NCBI GenBank assembly: GCA_013298845.1
Contig: JAAFJN010000002.1
Location: 197,949-261,948, forward strand
Reading direction: 5' to 3'
Length of the DNA: 64,000 nt
Source: Chitinophagales bacterium
GTDB taxonomy: Bacteria; Bacteroidota; Bacteroidia; Chitinophagales; Saprospiraceae
Under the pieces are notes generated by a model. That model ran no database searches and was not told the origin of the DNA. It worked only from the letters and a program-made list of their open reading frames with translations. Of this stretch, positions 1 to 8,824 are shown piece after piece. Made by a program: the position numbers and the translations under genes. Numbering within the stretch: position 1 is the stretch's first letter; the number at the start of each line of letters is the position of its first letter.

Positions 1-89
1 ATTTTATTTTCAATTTTTTACAAACAATTTTCTACTATTTTTTTGAAAAAACAATCAATTTTCCCTGTCCAAAACGTGTAAAAGTGTCC

Positions 90-121
90 TTGCGGGTGGA
101 GTAATGGCGACCGTACATTTG
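90..121 (+). promoter_or_regulatory. Bacteroidota-type promoter
   Basis: TTG at 90-92, a 21-nt spacer and TACATTTG at 114-121 match the Bacteroidota sigma-factor consensus (TTG, 19-21 nt, TAnnTTTG). It would start transcription near 128, ahead of the gene beginning near 182. Confidence 0.5.
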
Positions 122-181
122 TGGCACAACAAAGCAATCTGGTGTTAATGAGTGCGCAATCATTAGTCATAGTTGTGAAAG

Positions 182-898
182 TTGGAGGGGTTGTCGGAAA
201 ACCTTCAAGAGAGTACGACTACGGAAGCCGAGTTGATCATAAATCCCCAAGACACCCTCAGGCTATCCCAAAGTGCCCGGTATGAATGTTTACCCTCCGT
301 GGACATTAATAATTACGTGAGTACTTTTGATAATTCGGGCAATTTTTCGGTCCAGATAACAGCCTTGGCCCCAACCACACTTGGTGGCAAATCACTCTCT
401 TTACCGGCAGCGCGAACAACTTTGATTAACCGCAATGGTGTATCGGTTGATGGAGGCCCCGTTGGTCCGTATGACACGGGAGAATACCAGGAAATGGTTC
501 AATTGGCACAGTACATGTCCACCAGGGTAAATAATTGCGCTAATTCTTCCGCGGAGGTTAACGCGATGGCGACTCAATTACGTCAGTCCGGGGCAACGGA
601 GGCGCGTGTTGGTATAGCCACCGTTTTCACCTTAGGAAATGAAGAAACTTGGTTCGATTTGGCGAATGGCTTGGTGTTGGGTACTGTAACCCGCTCCAAT
701 GGCAATATTGTATCGGATGCCACCTTCCAATATACTTCTTCCGGTGGAGGTGATGGTCGCGGTGACGGGAAAGGCGATGGTTGCGCTGTTATCAGCAAAA
801 TTACCTATCGTAAAGCCGACCTGCTTTCAAATGTTCGGGTTATGCGCCAAATGGTGTATGAATTTTCGAACTACACGGTAAGCACTACCCGTAAATAA
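182..898 (+). CDS. Unrecognised protein, start uncertain
   Basis: I do not recognise the family. The frame opens after a stop at 176-178 and has no ATG near its beginning. TTG at 182 or TTG at 191 are the only early starts, so a 5' frameshift or truncation is possible: an ATG at 148 opens a different frame that dies near 290. The protein has no signal peptide in this reading. It has a polar middle part and a Gly/Asp-rich run, GGGDGRGDGKGDG, near residue 182-194. It sits 38 nt before the lipase-like gene on the same strand, and the two may be co-transcribed from the promoter at 90-121. No function can be proposed. Confidence 0.6.
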   Translation: MEGLSENLQESTTTEAELIINPQDTLRLSQSARYECLPSVDINNYVSTFDNSGNFSVQITALAPTTLGGKSLSLPAARTTLINRNGVSVDGGPVGPYDTGEYQEMVQLAQYMSTRVNNCANSSAEVNAMATQLRQSGATEARVGIATVFTLGNEETWFDLANGLVLGTVTRSNGNIVSDATFQYTSSGGGDGRGDGKGDGCAVISKITYRKADLLSNVRVMRQMVYEFSNYTVSTTRK

Positions 899-936
899 TA
901 CTCAATCCTCTTTCAAACAATTATTTTCGAATTAAC

Positions 937-2214
937 ATGAAAAAAATAGTACTTTTTGCCGCCATTATCGGGGCACTTACCAATATGCAAGCCCAAACCC
1001 CGGAACGCAATATTTTTTTGGTTCACGGGCTAACTAAAAATGGAACGGGTATTAATGCCTGGGATCATTACAACCACTACTTTAACAACACCAGAAAGGC
1101 CAATCCGATTGCGATGCAATACGCACAAACGACGTCTTTGGACCATTCTGCGAATGATTTGCGCAGTAAAATGGCTGCCGCAGTGCCAACTGGCACCTTT
1201 GGGCAAAATATTGCCATTGCGCATAGCCAGGGCGGCCCCGTTTTGAGGGCATTATGCCGCAATACTCAAACTGCCAATATTCCTTTTGGGGGCTTTGTTA
1301 CAGTTGGGTCGCCCAACCACGGCGCACAAATCATCAATTCCTATCAGCAAGGGAGACTCACCGCGTTTACTCAGAATGCAACTGCTCAACTATTAGCGAG
1401 TCCAACGGCTAATTTAGTAGATATCGTGGGCAGTTGGATCCCCAATTATGCCAATAGTAAACTGGCTAAATATGTAGAAGACATGATCATTGCGGAGTCG
1501 GCAATTGATAATGTCAGTGCGGCGAATTTGGCAGTTGGCGGAACCTTTATGACCCAACTGGCGCAACACGTAGCGGCCATGCCCAAGGTGGGTATTGTCA
1601 CACAAGAAGACCGGCCCAATTCACATTGGAAAACGCTTACTTCTTATGTATTGAAGCCCGTGAATAATTTGGGATTTGAAGCAGTGGATGATGACGATTT
1701 GGAAGGATACATGGCCAAAGGACAAGACTTTTACCAAGGATGGGTCAATTTTCATAATATTTATGCCGGGTTTGGTTTTTTGCCCAGATTTATCCGTGAT
1801 GACCACGCCGAAAGAGCCGAAAAATGGCAACGAGGGGTCAATTGGTTTACTACCAGTGAGTTTAGTTATTTAGATCTAATTGGCGGTGCTACAACTTCGC
1901 CAATCTACTCAACTCAGTCTACTTGTCCTTCTCCATGTAGTTATGTGCAGTGTGCGTACGGCGGGAACAACTGTGCCTTCCAGAGTAGTACTTATATTTC
2001 AGGGTATGTGCAAACAACAACCGACACCGATGGCATTGTGAACAAATCTACTCAGTTCCTGCCGGGTGCTTTAATAAACATGGAATTACCATCGGGTATC
2101 AACCATGCACAACAACGAAACCATTCAGAAATAACAAAAGCGTTTGATAAGATACTAAATGGAGAGAACGTAAGTGGCGCTTCACTATCCTATTTCACAA
2201 CCGATAAATTATAA
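937..2214 (+). CDS. Secreted alpha/beta-hydrolase, lipase-like
   Basis: 425 residues with a clear N-terminal signal peptide (about 1-19, ending in a QAQ region). The alpha/beta-hydrolase signs are a strand followed by HG at residues 30-31 (oxyanion-hole region) and the nucleophile elbow AHSQGG with Ser97. A candidate catalytic His is at 390 or 396 in NHAQQRNHSE. The pattern resembles the PGAP1/DUF676-like lipase and esterase group. The substrate is unknown; an ester or lipid in the periplasm or outside the cell is inference. There is no recognisable type IX sorting domain at the C-terminus. The Cys-rich patch around 325-350 (CPSPCSYVQC) may form disulfides. A perfect hairpin follows the stop codon. 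Confidence 0.75.
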   Translation: MKKIVLFAAIIGALTNMQAQTPERNIFLVHGLTKNGTGINAWDHYNHYFNNTRKANPIAMQYAQTTSLDHSANDLRSKMAAAVPTGTFGQNIAIAHSQGGPVLRALCRNTQTANIPFGGFVTVGSPNHGAQIINSYQQGRLTAFTQNATAQLLASPTANLVDIVGSWIPNYANSKLAKYVEDMIIAESAIDNVSAANLAVGGTFMTQLAQHVAAMPKVGIVTQEDRPNSHWKTLTSYVLKPVNNLGFEAVDDDDLEGYMAKGQDFYQGWVNFHNIYAGFGFLPRFIRDDHAERAEKWQRGVNWFTTSEFSYLDLIGGATTSPIYSTQSTCPSPCSYVQCAYGGNNCAFQSSTYISGYVQTTTDTDGIVNKSTQFLPGALINMELPSGINHAQQRNHSEITKAFDKILNGENVSGASLSYFTTDKL

Positions 2215-2231
2215 ATTTATTCACCCTAACT

Positions 2232-2263
2232 GTTGTAGCACCTTATAACCAAGGTGCTACAAC
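2232..2263 (+). terminator. Hairpin terminator after the hydrolase
   Basis: A perfect 13-bp stem (2232-2244 with 2251-2263) and a 6-nt loop lie just after the hydrolase stop and are followed by an AT-rich run with several T residues. Confidence 0.7.
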
Positions 2264-2279
2264 TTCAATATTTTTATTT

Positions 2280-2849
2280 ATGAAAAACGTATTTATAGTA
2301 CTTGCATCCATCCTGTTTTTGGCCACAGGTTGCGACATATTTCAACCCGACCCGCTCCCCCCAACGCCCCCCGCCGATACCTCCAAACTCAAGGTAGTTT
2401 GGCGGCGGCCTTTTCCTAGCGATGGGTACTATGGTTCTTGCGTACCGGTTATTTATGAGGATAAGGTTATTTTTAGCAACTTCCCTTTTGATGGTCCCGA
2501 AACGTGGACCCCGTACGTAACAAACTATACGTCGCCAGTTTTACTGGTGCTTTTTGCCTCGAACCAGCAGAATAGCGATGAGGTATTATCAAAGCATGGC
2601 CGGGAGTTGTCCCCCCCGGCCATGCTTTTACACGTTACTCCTCCGATGCACCGTACAAGCGCAATGCTTCCTGCAATTCGGCAATGGCTTCTTTCACCAA
2701 TGGATCAGTTGGAGCGGGAGCATCTGCACTGCGGCCAATTTCAGCATTCAATGAAAAATCAAAAATGGAAATATCGGGCAACGGTAAAGCGGGCACTGCT
2801 TCAACGGTATTTTTGGCCCCTCCAGAGAAGGTGGGCAGAGAATAACTGA
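2280..2849 (+). pseudogene. Truncated lipoprotein, beta-propeller-like N-terminus
   Basis: The first 75 or so residues look genuine: a lipoprotein signal with lipobox ATGC (Cys18), a Pro-rich linker, then a segment (LKVVWRRPFPSDG...PVIYEDKVIFSN) typical of the first blade of PQQ/WD-like beta-propeller lipoproteins. After about residue 80 the likeness ends. The frame then runs through a strong bidirectional hairpin (2591-2628) and continues to 2849 as the antisense of the next gene. The open frame therefore does not describe a real C-terminus. I read it as the 5' remnant of a longer gene whose remainder was deleted. Truncated or decayed is more likely than a functional short protein. Confidence 0.55.
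2591..2628 (-). terminator. Bidirectional hairpin terminator
   Basis: A perfect 14-bp stem (2591-2604 with 2615-2628) and a 10-nt loop. It directly follows the stop of the minus-strand gene at 2635 and also lies in the path of the plus-strand remnant. The stem ends in AAA/TTT, so it can serve both strands. Confidence 0.75.
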
Positions 2850-3420
2850 TTTGGTCAAAATCCAAATCCCTCGGTGAACCAAAGTTAGGATATTCGTTAT
2901 CCAAAAAAGTACCCCGTGTTTCGGGCGTAATAAGTACATCAATAGCGGGGCGACCAGAAAAAAATCTGCGACTTTGAGCAATTTCTACAAATCCGCGTAT
3001 TTCAATGCTTGCACTTGGTATGATGGAGGTATTTGCGCCAATATTGGGCAAAAGAACCACTATTACCGTTTGCAAGGGGCGAACCAAAAAAGAATTGGTA
3101 TTGAATTTTTTGTAGTTGGCATTGCCGTCCACAAGGGTAAGTGTCAGAGGCAAATTTTCCTGCGTTGCGGTATCTACCAAAGTAACTACGTTGGCTATGG
3201 GAGCAGCACCCAGCACAAATTCATTGTCGGTAACGTTCTTGGCACCGCTTACGGTCGGAATAGTAAACGTAAGAAAAAAATTGGTAGAAAACGTTGGGCT
3301 GAGGTTCGTCACAGTTAAAAAGTACCCCTGCACAACGCGGCGAAAAGGCGCGTCCACCGGGGCGGTACCACTCAATGGTGCAATACGTTTTACCAGGAGT
3401 TCAAAATTAGAAACTAACAT
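2635..3420 (-). CDS. Unrecognised 261-residue protein
   Basis: I do not recognise a family with certainty. The start is placed at the ATG at 3418-3420 (MLVSNFELL), because the ten residues upstream do not look like a signal or a domain. The N-terminal 150 residues are rich in beta-type sequence (TVTNLSPTF, FLTFTIPTV), with a run of hydrophobic strands near 100-115. The C-terminus has an amphipathic helix (LVKEAIAELQEALRLYG). No signal peptide or lipobox is visible, so it is probably cytosolic. It is transcribed away from the susC promoter region and ends at a strong hairpin. Confidence 0.65.
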   Translation of the reverse strand: MLVSNFELLVKRIAPLSGTAPVDAPFRRVVQGYFLTVTNLSPTFSTNFFLTFTIPTVSGAKNVTDNEFVLGAAPIANVVTLVDTATQENLPLTLTLVDGNANYKKFNTNSFLVRPLQTVIVVLLPNIGANTSIIPSASIEIRGFVEIAQSRRFFSGRPAIDVLITPETRGTFLDNEYPNFGSPRDLDFDQISYSLPTFSGGAKNTVEAVPALPLPDISIFDFSLNAEIGRSADAPAPTDPLVKEAIAELQEALRLYGASEE

Positions 3421-3983
3421 AACTTTTTTGGTTAATGGTAGACTGCACAAGTCGGTGGCAGTTATCCCGCTTTACTTTTTCGACCTAACCAGGGCCTAAA
3501 TACCCGCTGGATTGATCCGGATGTTCAAGTACTTCCAACGTTAAATACTTTTCAATATAGAACTGTGACATTTTTTTTCAAAAAATGCTACCCCCTTTTT
3601 ACTGCAACCGCATCAAGGGCGATTTTTGTTTTGCCCCCTGCTTTTTTCACCCAAAGACACTTCCTGGGTAGTTTCTTGAAAAAAATTTGAGCGATTTTTC
3701 GCTGCAACAACTGATACTTTTTGCGCCTTTTTCTTTTTTAAAATTTTGTCAAAAACATTTTTTCCAAATAAAATTCTAATTTTAACAACAGTTCACAAAA
3801 AAGTAACAAAAAATTATTGTAAAGTTGAAATAAACCTCACCGAAACGCTACCTTTGTCGCTCTAAAACTTTTTTTTGGCTTGTTATTATAACAGCCTATT
3901 GTGTTTTGGTGGTAAATCCTTCTTTTTTTTATCCTTTGTTTCTTACTATTGTAAAGTTTTCTTTTCACCAAATTTAATTTTGT
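3421..3983. other. Long AT-rich intergenic region before the SusC gene
   Basis: This region separates divergent genes. It is rich in A and T runs and has no open frame with coding character. The only clear signal is the promoter at 3825-3856. From there the susC mRNA would carry a leader of about 120 nt. Confidence 0.6.
3825..3856 (+). promoter_or_regulatory. Promoter of the susC-susD operon
   Basis: TTG at 3825-3827, a 21-nt spacer and TACCTTTG at 3849-3856 give a full match to the Bacteroidota promoter consensus. The susC start codon is 128 nt downstream. Confidence 0.7.
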
Positions 3984-6900
3984 ATGAAGCGTTATTTATT
4001 AACACTCTGCATGATGTTGGCAGTGGCGGGTATCGCTATTGCTCAACGTTCCATTGTCGGCACAGTTGCCGGTGACGATGGCGAAGCGCTTGCAGGCGCA
4101 ACAGTACGCGTGAAAGGTTCCAGTGCCGGAACTGTCACGGACATCAACGGTAAATATTCCGTCGCCGTTTCGGCAGATGGTGCCGTTTTGATCATCAGTT
4201 ACACGGGCTACGACACCCAGGAAGTTCCGGTGGGCGCATCCAATGTCGTTAACGTAGTACTCCAATCCGGTAAAGCACTAAATGAAGTTGTGGTTACGGC
4301 TTTGGGTATTTCCCGTTATAAAAACGAACTGCCGTATTCGGCGCAAAAAGTGGAAGGTAGCGACGTTACCGCCACCCGCGACGCCAACATTGTGAACTCC
4401 CTCAGCGGTAAAGTGGCGGGGTTGAACATCAAACGCAACAATAACCTCGGCGGCTCCACGAATATCGTGTTGCGCGGTAGCCGCTCTTTGTTGGGTGACA
4501 ACCAAGCCTTGTTTGTTATTGATGGTGTTCCGGTGGACAACTCTAACAACAATACCTCGGGCCAAACTACCGGCCGCGCCGGTTATGACTACGGTAACGC
4601 CGCCAGTGACATTAACCCCGACGACGTTGAGTCTATCACCGTTCTGAAAGGTGCCGCCGCTTCGGCCTTGTACGGTTCCCGCGCTGCCAACGGCGTGGTC
4701 ATGATTACCACCAAAAAAGGCACTAAAAAGAAAGGTTTTGGGGTAACAGTGAACACCGGTATCAACGCCGGTACTATTGATCCCAGCACTTTCCTTAAAT
4801 ACCAAAAGAAATACGGCGGCGGTTACGGTGCCTATTACGAAGATGATTCGGGCTTCTTCCTGTCGCGCGACATCAACAACGACGGAACGCCCGATCTGGT
4901 AACACCGCTGTCTGAAGATGCTTCTTACGGTGGCAAATTTGACCCAAGCCTGTCGGTGTATCAGTGGGATGCTTTTGATCCTACTTCGCCCAACTACGGC
5001 AAAGCGCGTCCGTGGGTAGCCGCTGAAAATGACCCGACTACCTTTTTTGAAAGATCAATTGGTACGTCCAACAGCATTTACCTCGATGGTGCCAACGACA
5101 AAGGTTATTTCAAATTGGGTTACACCAAATCAACGGATAAGGGGATTTTGCCCAACAGTAGCGTGAACAAAGACCTGGTTAACTTCGGTGCTTCGTACAA
5201 CGTTTCGTCCAAATTGGAAGTATTCTCGTCCATCAACTACACCCAAACCAAAGGCTTAGGCCGTTATGGCACGGGGTACGACGCCAAAAACCAAATGACC
5301 AGTTTCCGTCAGTGGTGGCAGATGAACGTGGATGTAAAAGAACAGGAGGCCGCTTACGAGCGCACCAAAGCCAACGTCACCTGGAACTGGGCCGACCCAT
5401 CCGATTTGGCCCCCATTTACTGGGACAATGTGTATTGGGTACGCCGCGAAAACTACCAAAACGACCAGCGTAACCGTTACCTCGGCTACGTAGGTTTCAA
5501 CTACAAGTTGACCAATTGGTTGAATTTGATGGGCCGTGTTTCTTTGGACCAATACGACGAAATCCAGGAAGAGCGGACTGCCGTGGGTAGTGTTGACCCT
5601 TCGCAATATTCGCGTTTCAACCGCACGTTTAAGGAAAACAACTACGACTTCATGGCATCTACCAAGCAATTTGAATTGGGCGGTAAACTTAAATTAGATG
5701 CCCTTGTGGGTACCAACGTGCGTAAAAACGCCATTTCTTCCATTCGGGCAACAACAAACGGTGGTCTTTCTGTACCCCGCGTGTACGCTTTGTCCAACTC
5801 TAAAAATGCCCTCAACGCACCCGCAGAATCTTTCACGGAATTGCAGGTGAACGGTATTTTTGGTAAAGTGGGTTTGGTGTACGACAGTTGGATTGTATTG
5901 GACGGAACAGTTCGCCGCGATGTATTCTCTACCCTGCCGGAAGCCAACAACAGTTATTACTATCCGGCGGCTTCTTTGGGCATTATTTTCTCCGAAAAAA
6001 TTCCTGAAAATGACATTGTTTCGTTTGGTAAAGTGCGTTTGAACTACGCATCGGTGGGTAATGGCGCACAACCTTTGAGTTTGTACGATACTTATACGCT
6101 CCAGGCCGCTTACGACGGTAATACAGTTGCGTCTGCACCAACCAATAAAAACAACCCCGACCTGAAACCGGAAATTACCAACAGTTTTGAAGCCGGTTTG
6201 GAAATGCGTTTCCTCAAAAGCCGCGTAGGTTTCGACCTGACTTTGTACAAAATGAACACCGTTAACCAGGTATTGCTGGCATCGGTATCGCGCGCAACGG
6301 GCTACAACAACAAATACATTAACGCTGGTGATATCGAAAACAAAGGGGTAGAAGTAGCACTGTTTGTGCATCCGGTACACACCAAAAACTTCGACTGGAA
6401 AGTGGACCTTAACTGGTCGGCTAACCGCAACAAAGTGGTGGATCTGAACGGTATTGATAACCTCCAGTTGGCGGCTATGCAGGGCGGTGTTTCTATCAAC
6501 GCTGCTTTGGGTGAGGCTTATGGCACCATCCGTGGTTCCGATTACATCTACAAAGATGGCAAACGGGTAGTAGGCGCTAATGGCCGTTACCTCCGCACTA
6601 CCACTTCCAACAACATTATTGGTAACATCAACCCGGACTGGATTGGTGGTTTGACCAATAGTTTCCGCTACAAAAACGTCAATTTTAGTTTCTTGTTGGA
6701 TACCCGCCAGGGTGGTGACGTGTTCTCTTTGGATATGTACTATGGTTTGGCAACGGGTTTGCCCGAAGAGACCGGTGGTTTGAACGATTTGGGTAACGAA
6801 TTGCGTTTACCAATCGCCGACGGCGGTGGTGTTATCCTCGACGGCGTAAAAGAAGACGGTACGCCCAACGATATTCGGACCAGTGCCGAGGCTTATGGCC

Positions 6901-7190
6901 TGTTCGGTTACCTTCGCAATCCGGCGGGTGGTTTTGTGTACGACGCCAGTTTTATCAAATTGCGCGAAGTAAACCTCAACTGGAATATGCCAATGGGCTG
7001 GTTTAGCCGCGCCAACTTGATTAAAGGTGCCAACATCGGTTTGTACGGTCGTAACCTTTGGATCATCAAAAAGAACTTGCCTTACGCCGACCCTGAAGAT
7101 GGTATGAGCGCCGGTAACGTACAAGGTTATCAGGTAGGTAGTTACCCAACGGCACGCGTTATTGGGGCGAACCTGAGTGTTAAATTCTAA
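3984..7190 (+). CDS. SusC/RagA-family TonB-dependent outer-membrane transporter
   Basis: 1068 residues. Signal peptide 1-20 (ending AIA-Q), a carboxypeptidase-regulatory-like domain at about 22-95, and the connector NEVVVTALGISR at 100-111, characteristic of SusC proteins. A plug domain follows to about 235 (LRGSRSLLGDNQALFVIDGVPVDN region, then ITVLKGAAASALYGSRAANG), then a large beta-barrel ending in the aromatic C-terminus ANLSVKF. These proteins import large substrates such as oligosaccharides or peptides with TonB energy, together with a surface SusD lipoprotein. Here the SusD partner starts 14 nt downstream. No glycanase or sensor gene is adjacent, so the substrate cannot be named. Confidence 0.95.
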   Translation: MKRYLLTLCMMLAVAGIAIAQRSIVGTVAGDDGEALAGATVRVKGSSAGTVTDINGKYSVAVSADGAVLIISYTGYDTQEVPVGASNVVNVVLQSGKALNEVVVTALGISRYKNELPYSAQKVEGSDVTATRDANIVNSLSGKVAGLNIKRNNNLGGSTNIVLRGSRSLLGDNQALFVIDGVPVDNSNNNTSGQTTGRAGYDYGNAASDINPDDVESITVLKGAAASALYGSRAANGVVMITTKKGTKKKGFGVTVNTGINAGTIDPSTFLKYQKKYGGGYGAYYEDDSGFFLSRDINNDGTPDLVTPLSEDASYGGKFDPSLSVYQWDAFDPTSPNYGKARPWVAAENDPTTFFERSIGTSNSIYLDGANDKGYFKLGYTKSTDKGILPNSSVNKDLVNFGASYNVSSKLEVFSSINYTQTKGLGRYGTGYDAKNQMTSFRQWWQMNVDVKEQEAAYERTKANVTWNWADPSDLAPIYWDNVYWVRRENYQNDQRNRYLGYVGFNYKLTNWLNLMGRVSLDQYDEIQEERTAVGSVDPSQYSRFNRTFKENNYDFMASTKQFELGGKLKLDALVGTNVRKNAISSIRATTNGGLSVPRVYALSNSKNALNAPAESFTELQVNGIFGKVGLVYDSWIVLDGTVRRDVFSTLPEANNSYYYPAASLGIIFSEKIPENDIVSFGKVRLNYASVGNGAQPLSLYDTYTLQAAYDGNTVASAPTNKNNPDLKPEITNSFEAGLEMRFLKSRVGFDLTLYKMNTVNQVLLASVSRATGYNNKYINAGDIENKGVEVALFVHPVHTKNFDWKVDLNWSANRNKVVDLNGIDNLQLAAMQGGVSINAALGEAYGTIRGSDYIYKDGKRVVGANGRYLRTTTSNNIIGNINPDWIGGLTNSFRYKNVNFSFLLDTRQGGDVFSLDMYYGLATGLPEETGGLNDLGNELRLPIADGGGVILDGVKEDGTPNDIRTSAEAYGLFGYLRNPAGGFVYDASFIKLREVNLNWNMPMGWFSRANLIKGANIGLYGRNLWIIKKNLPYADPEDGMSAGNVQGYQVGSYPTARVIGANLSVKF

Positions 7191-7204
7191 AACAGACATT
7201 AAAC

Positions 7205-8635
7205 ATGAAAAAGATACTATTTTTATTATTAGCATCCGCTCTTTTTGTAGTAGCCTGCAAAAAAGACTTTGGCGATATTAACGTGGATACCAAAAAGCCA
7301 ACAGAAGTGCCACCCGCACCGCTGTTCTCTCACGCCCAGAAACAAATGGCCGATTTGGTAACCAATCCCAACGTAAACGTGAACGTGTTCCGCTTGTTTT
7401 CGCAGTATTGGACCGAAACAACCTATACCGACGAAGCGAACTACGACCTCTCTACGCGCAACATTCCACAAAATTTTTGGAATAGCATGTACGTGAACGT
7501 TTTGAAAAACCTCGACGAATGCCAAACCTTGCTCCCAACACAAACCCTGGCTACCGCCGAGCAGTTGAAAAACCAAAATGCCTGCGTTGAAATTATGACG
7601 GTGTATGCCTATTCAACTTTGGTAAATGTGTACGGCAACGTACCCTATACCGATGCATTGGACTACAACAATGTGTTCCCAAAATACGACGACGCTAAAA
7701 CGATTTATACCGATTTGGGCCGCCGTTTGGACGCTGCATTGAACACCATTGACGAAGGTGCCGACGGATTTGGTTCCAACGACCTCATTTTCGCCGGTGA
7801 TATGGCCGCGTGGAAAAAATTCGGCAACTCCCTGAAATTGCGCATGGGCATTACCCTCGCCGATGCCGATCCGGCGGCGGCTAAAACCATGATCGAAGCC
7901 GCAGCCAGCGGTGCCATCGCGGATAATGCGGATAATTGCTATTTTAAATACCTTTCTGCCCCCCCAAACACCAACCAAATTTGGGTGGATTTGGTACAAA
8001 GTGGTCGTAAAGACTACGTAGCGGCCAACACCGTGGTAGATATTATGAACGCTTTGGGCGATCCTCGCGTACCATCATATTTCACTACCGACGCGAATGG
8101 CGGTTATACGGGTGGTATTTACGCTTTGTCGAACAACTACGCCACGTATTCAAAACCCGCCGACCGTATCACCGAGCCGGATTTTGAAGCAACGTTGTTT
8201 GACGCGGCCGAAACCCACTTTATCCTCGCTGAAGCCGCCGAACGCGGTATGAACGTAGGGGGTACTGCTGCCGAGCACTACGAAGCGGCCATCCGGGCAT
8301 CCATGACCTATTGGGAAGTAGCAGCCGCTGACCAGGATGCCTATTTGGCAAAAGCGGACGTGGCTTACGCAACGGCAGCCGGTGATTGGAAAAAGAAAAT
8401 TGGCACGCAAAAATGGATTGCTTTGTACAACCGTGGTTTGGAAGGTTGGACCGAGTGGCGCCGTTTGGACTACCCTATCCTGAACGTTCCGGAGGGCAAA
8501 ACCTACGCCGATATTCCCGTCCGTTTCCCTTATCCGGTACAAGAGCAAAACCTGAATACTGCCAACTGGCAGGCGGCATCCAGTGCCGTAGGTGGCGATG
8601 TAGTTGGTACCAAATTGTTCTGGGATAAAAACTAA
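7205..8635 (+). CDS. SusD/RagB-family surface lipoprotein (SusD-like 2 type)
   Basis: 476 residues with a lipoprotein signal ending VVAC (Cys18). The helical TPR-like body fits the SusD-like 2 group: QKQMADLV near the N-terminus, FRLFSQYWTETTYTDEANYD, then the GNVPYTDAL region and a C-terminal segment (KWIALYNRGLEGWTEWRRL) common in this group. It would cap the SusC barrel and bind the substrate at the cell surface. It lies 14 nt after susC in the same operon, which ends at the hairpin 8658-8686. SusD-like 2 members are often annotated as nutrient-binding without a known glycan, so the ligand stays open. Confidence 0.93.
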   Translation: MKKILFLLLASALFVVACKKDFGDINVDTKKPTEVPPAPLFSHAQKQMADLVTNPNVNVNVFRLFSQYWTETTYTDEANYDLSTRNIPQNFWNSMYVNVLKNLDECQTLLPTQTLATAEQLKNQNACVEIMTVYAYSTLVNVYGNVPYTDALDYNNVFPKYDDAKTIYTDLGRRLDAALNTIDEGADGFGSNDLIFAGDMAAWKKFGNSLKLRMGITLADADPAAAKTMIEAAASGAIADNADNCYFKYLSAPPNTNQIWVDLVQSGRKDYVAANTVVDIMNALGDPRVPSYFTTDANGGYTGGIYALSNNYATYSKPADRITEPDFEATLFDAAETHFILAEAAERGMNVGGTAAEHYEAAIRASMTYWEVAAADQDAYLAKADVAYATAAGDWKKKIGTQKWIALYNRGLEGWTEWRRLDYPILNVPEGKTYADIPVRFPYPVQEQNLNTANWQAASSAVGGDVVGTKLFWDKN

Positions 8636-8657
8636 GTTTTTGTTATTAAAAATAATG

Positions 8658-8691
8658 GCCCTTGCCCGGTTTGTCCGGGCAAGGGCTTTTT
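8658..8691 (+). terminator. Rho-independent terminator of the susC-susD operon
   Basis: A perfect 12-bp GC-rich stem (8658-8669 with 8675-8686), a 5-nt loop and a run of five T residues. Confidence 0.9.
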
Positions 8692-8789
8692 GTTGTCACA
8701 AAATTGGTCTATTCTACCATTGGCTTGCCATTTTTGGGCAATCTGGGTTTCCGGCTTCTTTCCGGTTCGGCCATTCGCCAAAAAATTTC

Positions 8790-8797
8790 TACCTTTG
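8790..8797 (+). promoter_or_regulatory. Promoter -7 box for the Wzz-like gene
   Basis: TACCTTTG lies 27 nt before the ATG at 8825. No clear -33 TTG is seen at the expected distance. The position supports the start at 8825 rather than any upstream start. Confidence 0.5.
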
Positions 8798-8824
8798 CGC
8801 TCCTTTTTCGCAGAACAAACAAAT

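Noticed and set aside
8690-8824. Upstream extension of the Wzz-like protein
   Set aside because: The extra 45 codons overlap the susD terminator and the promoter box, and the family begins with a short cytosolic segment as given by the ATG at 8825.
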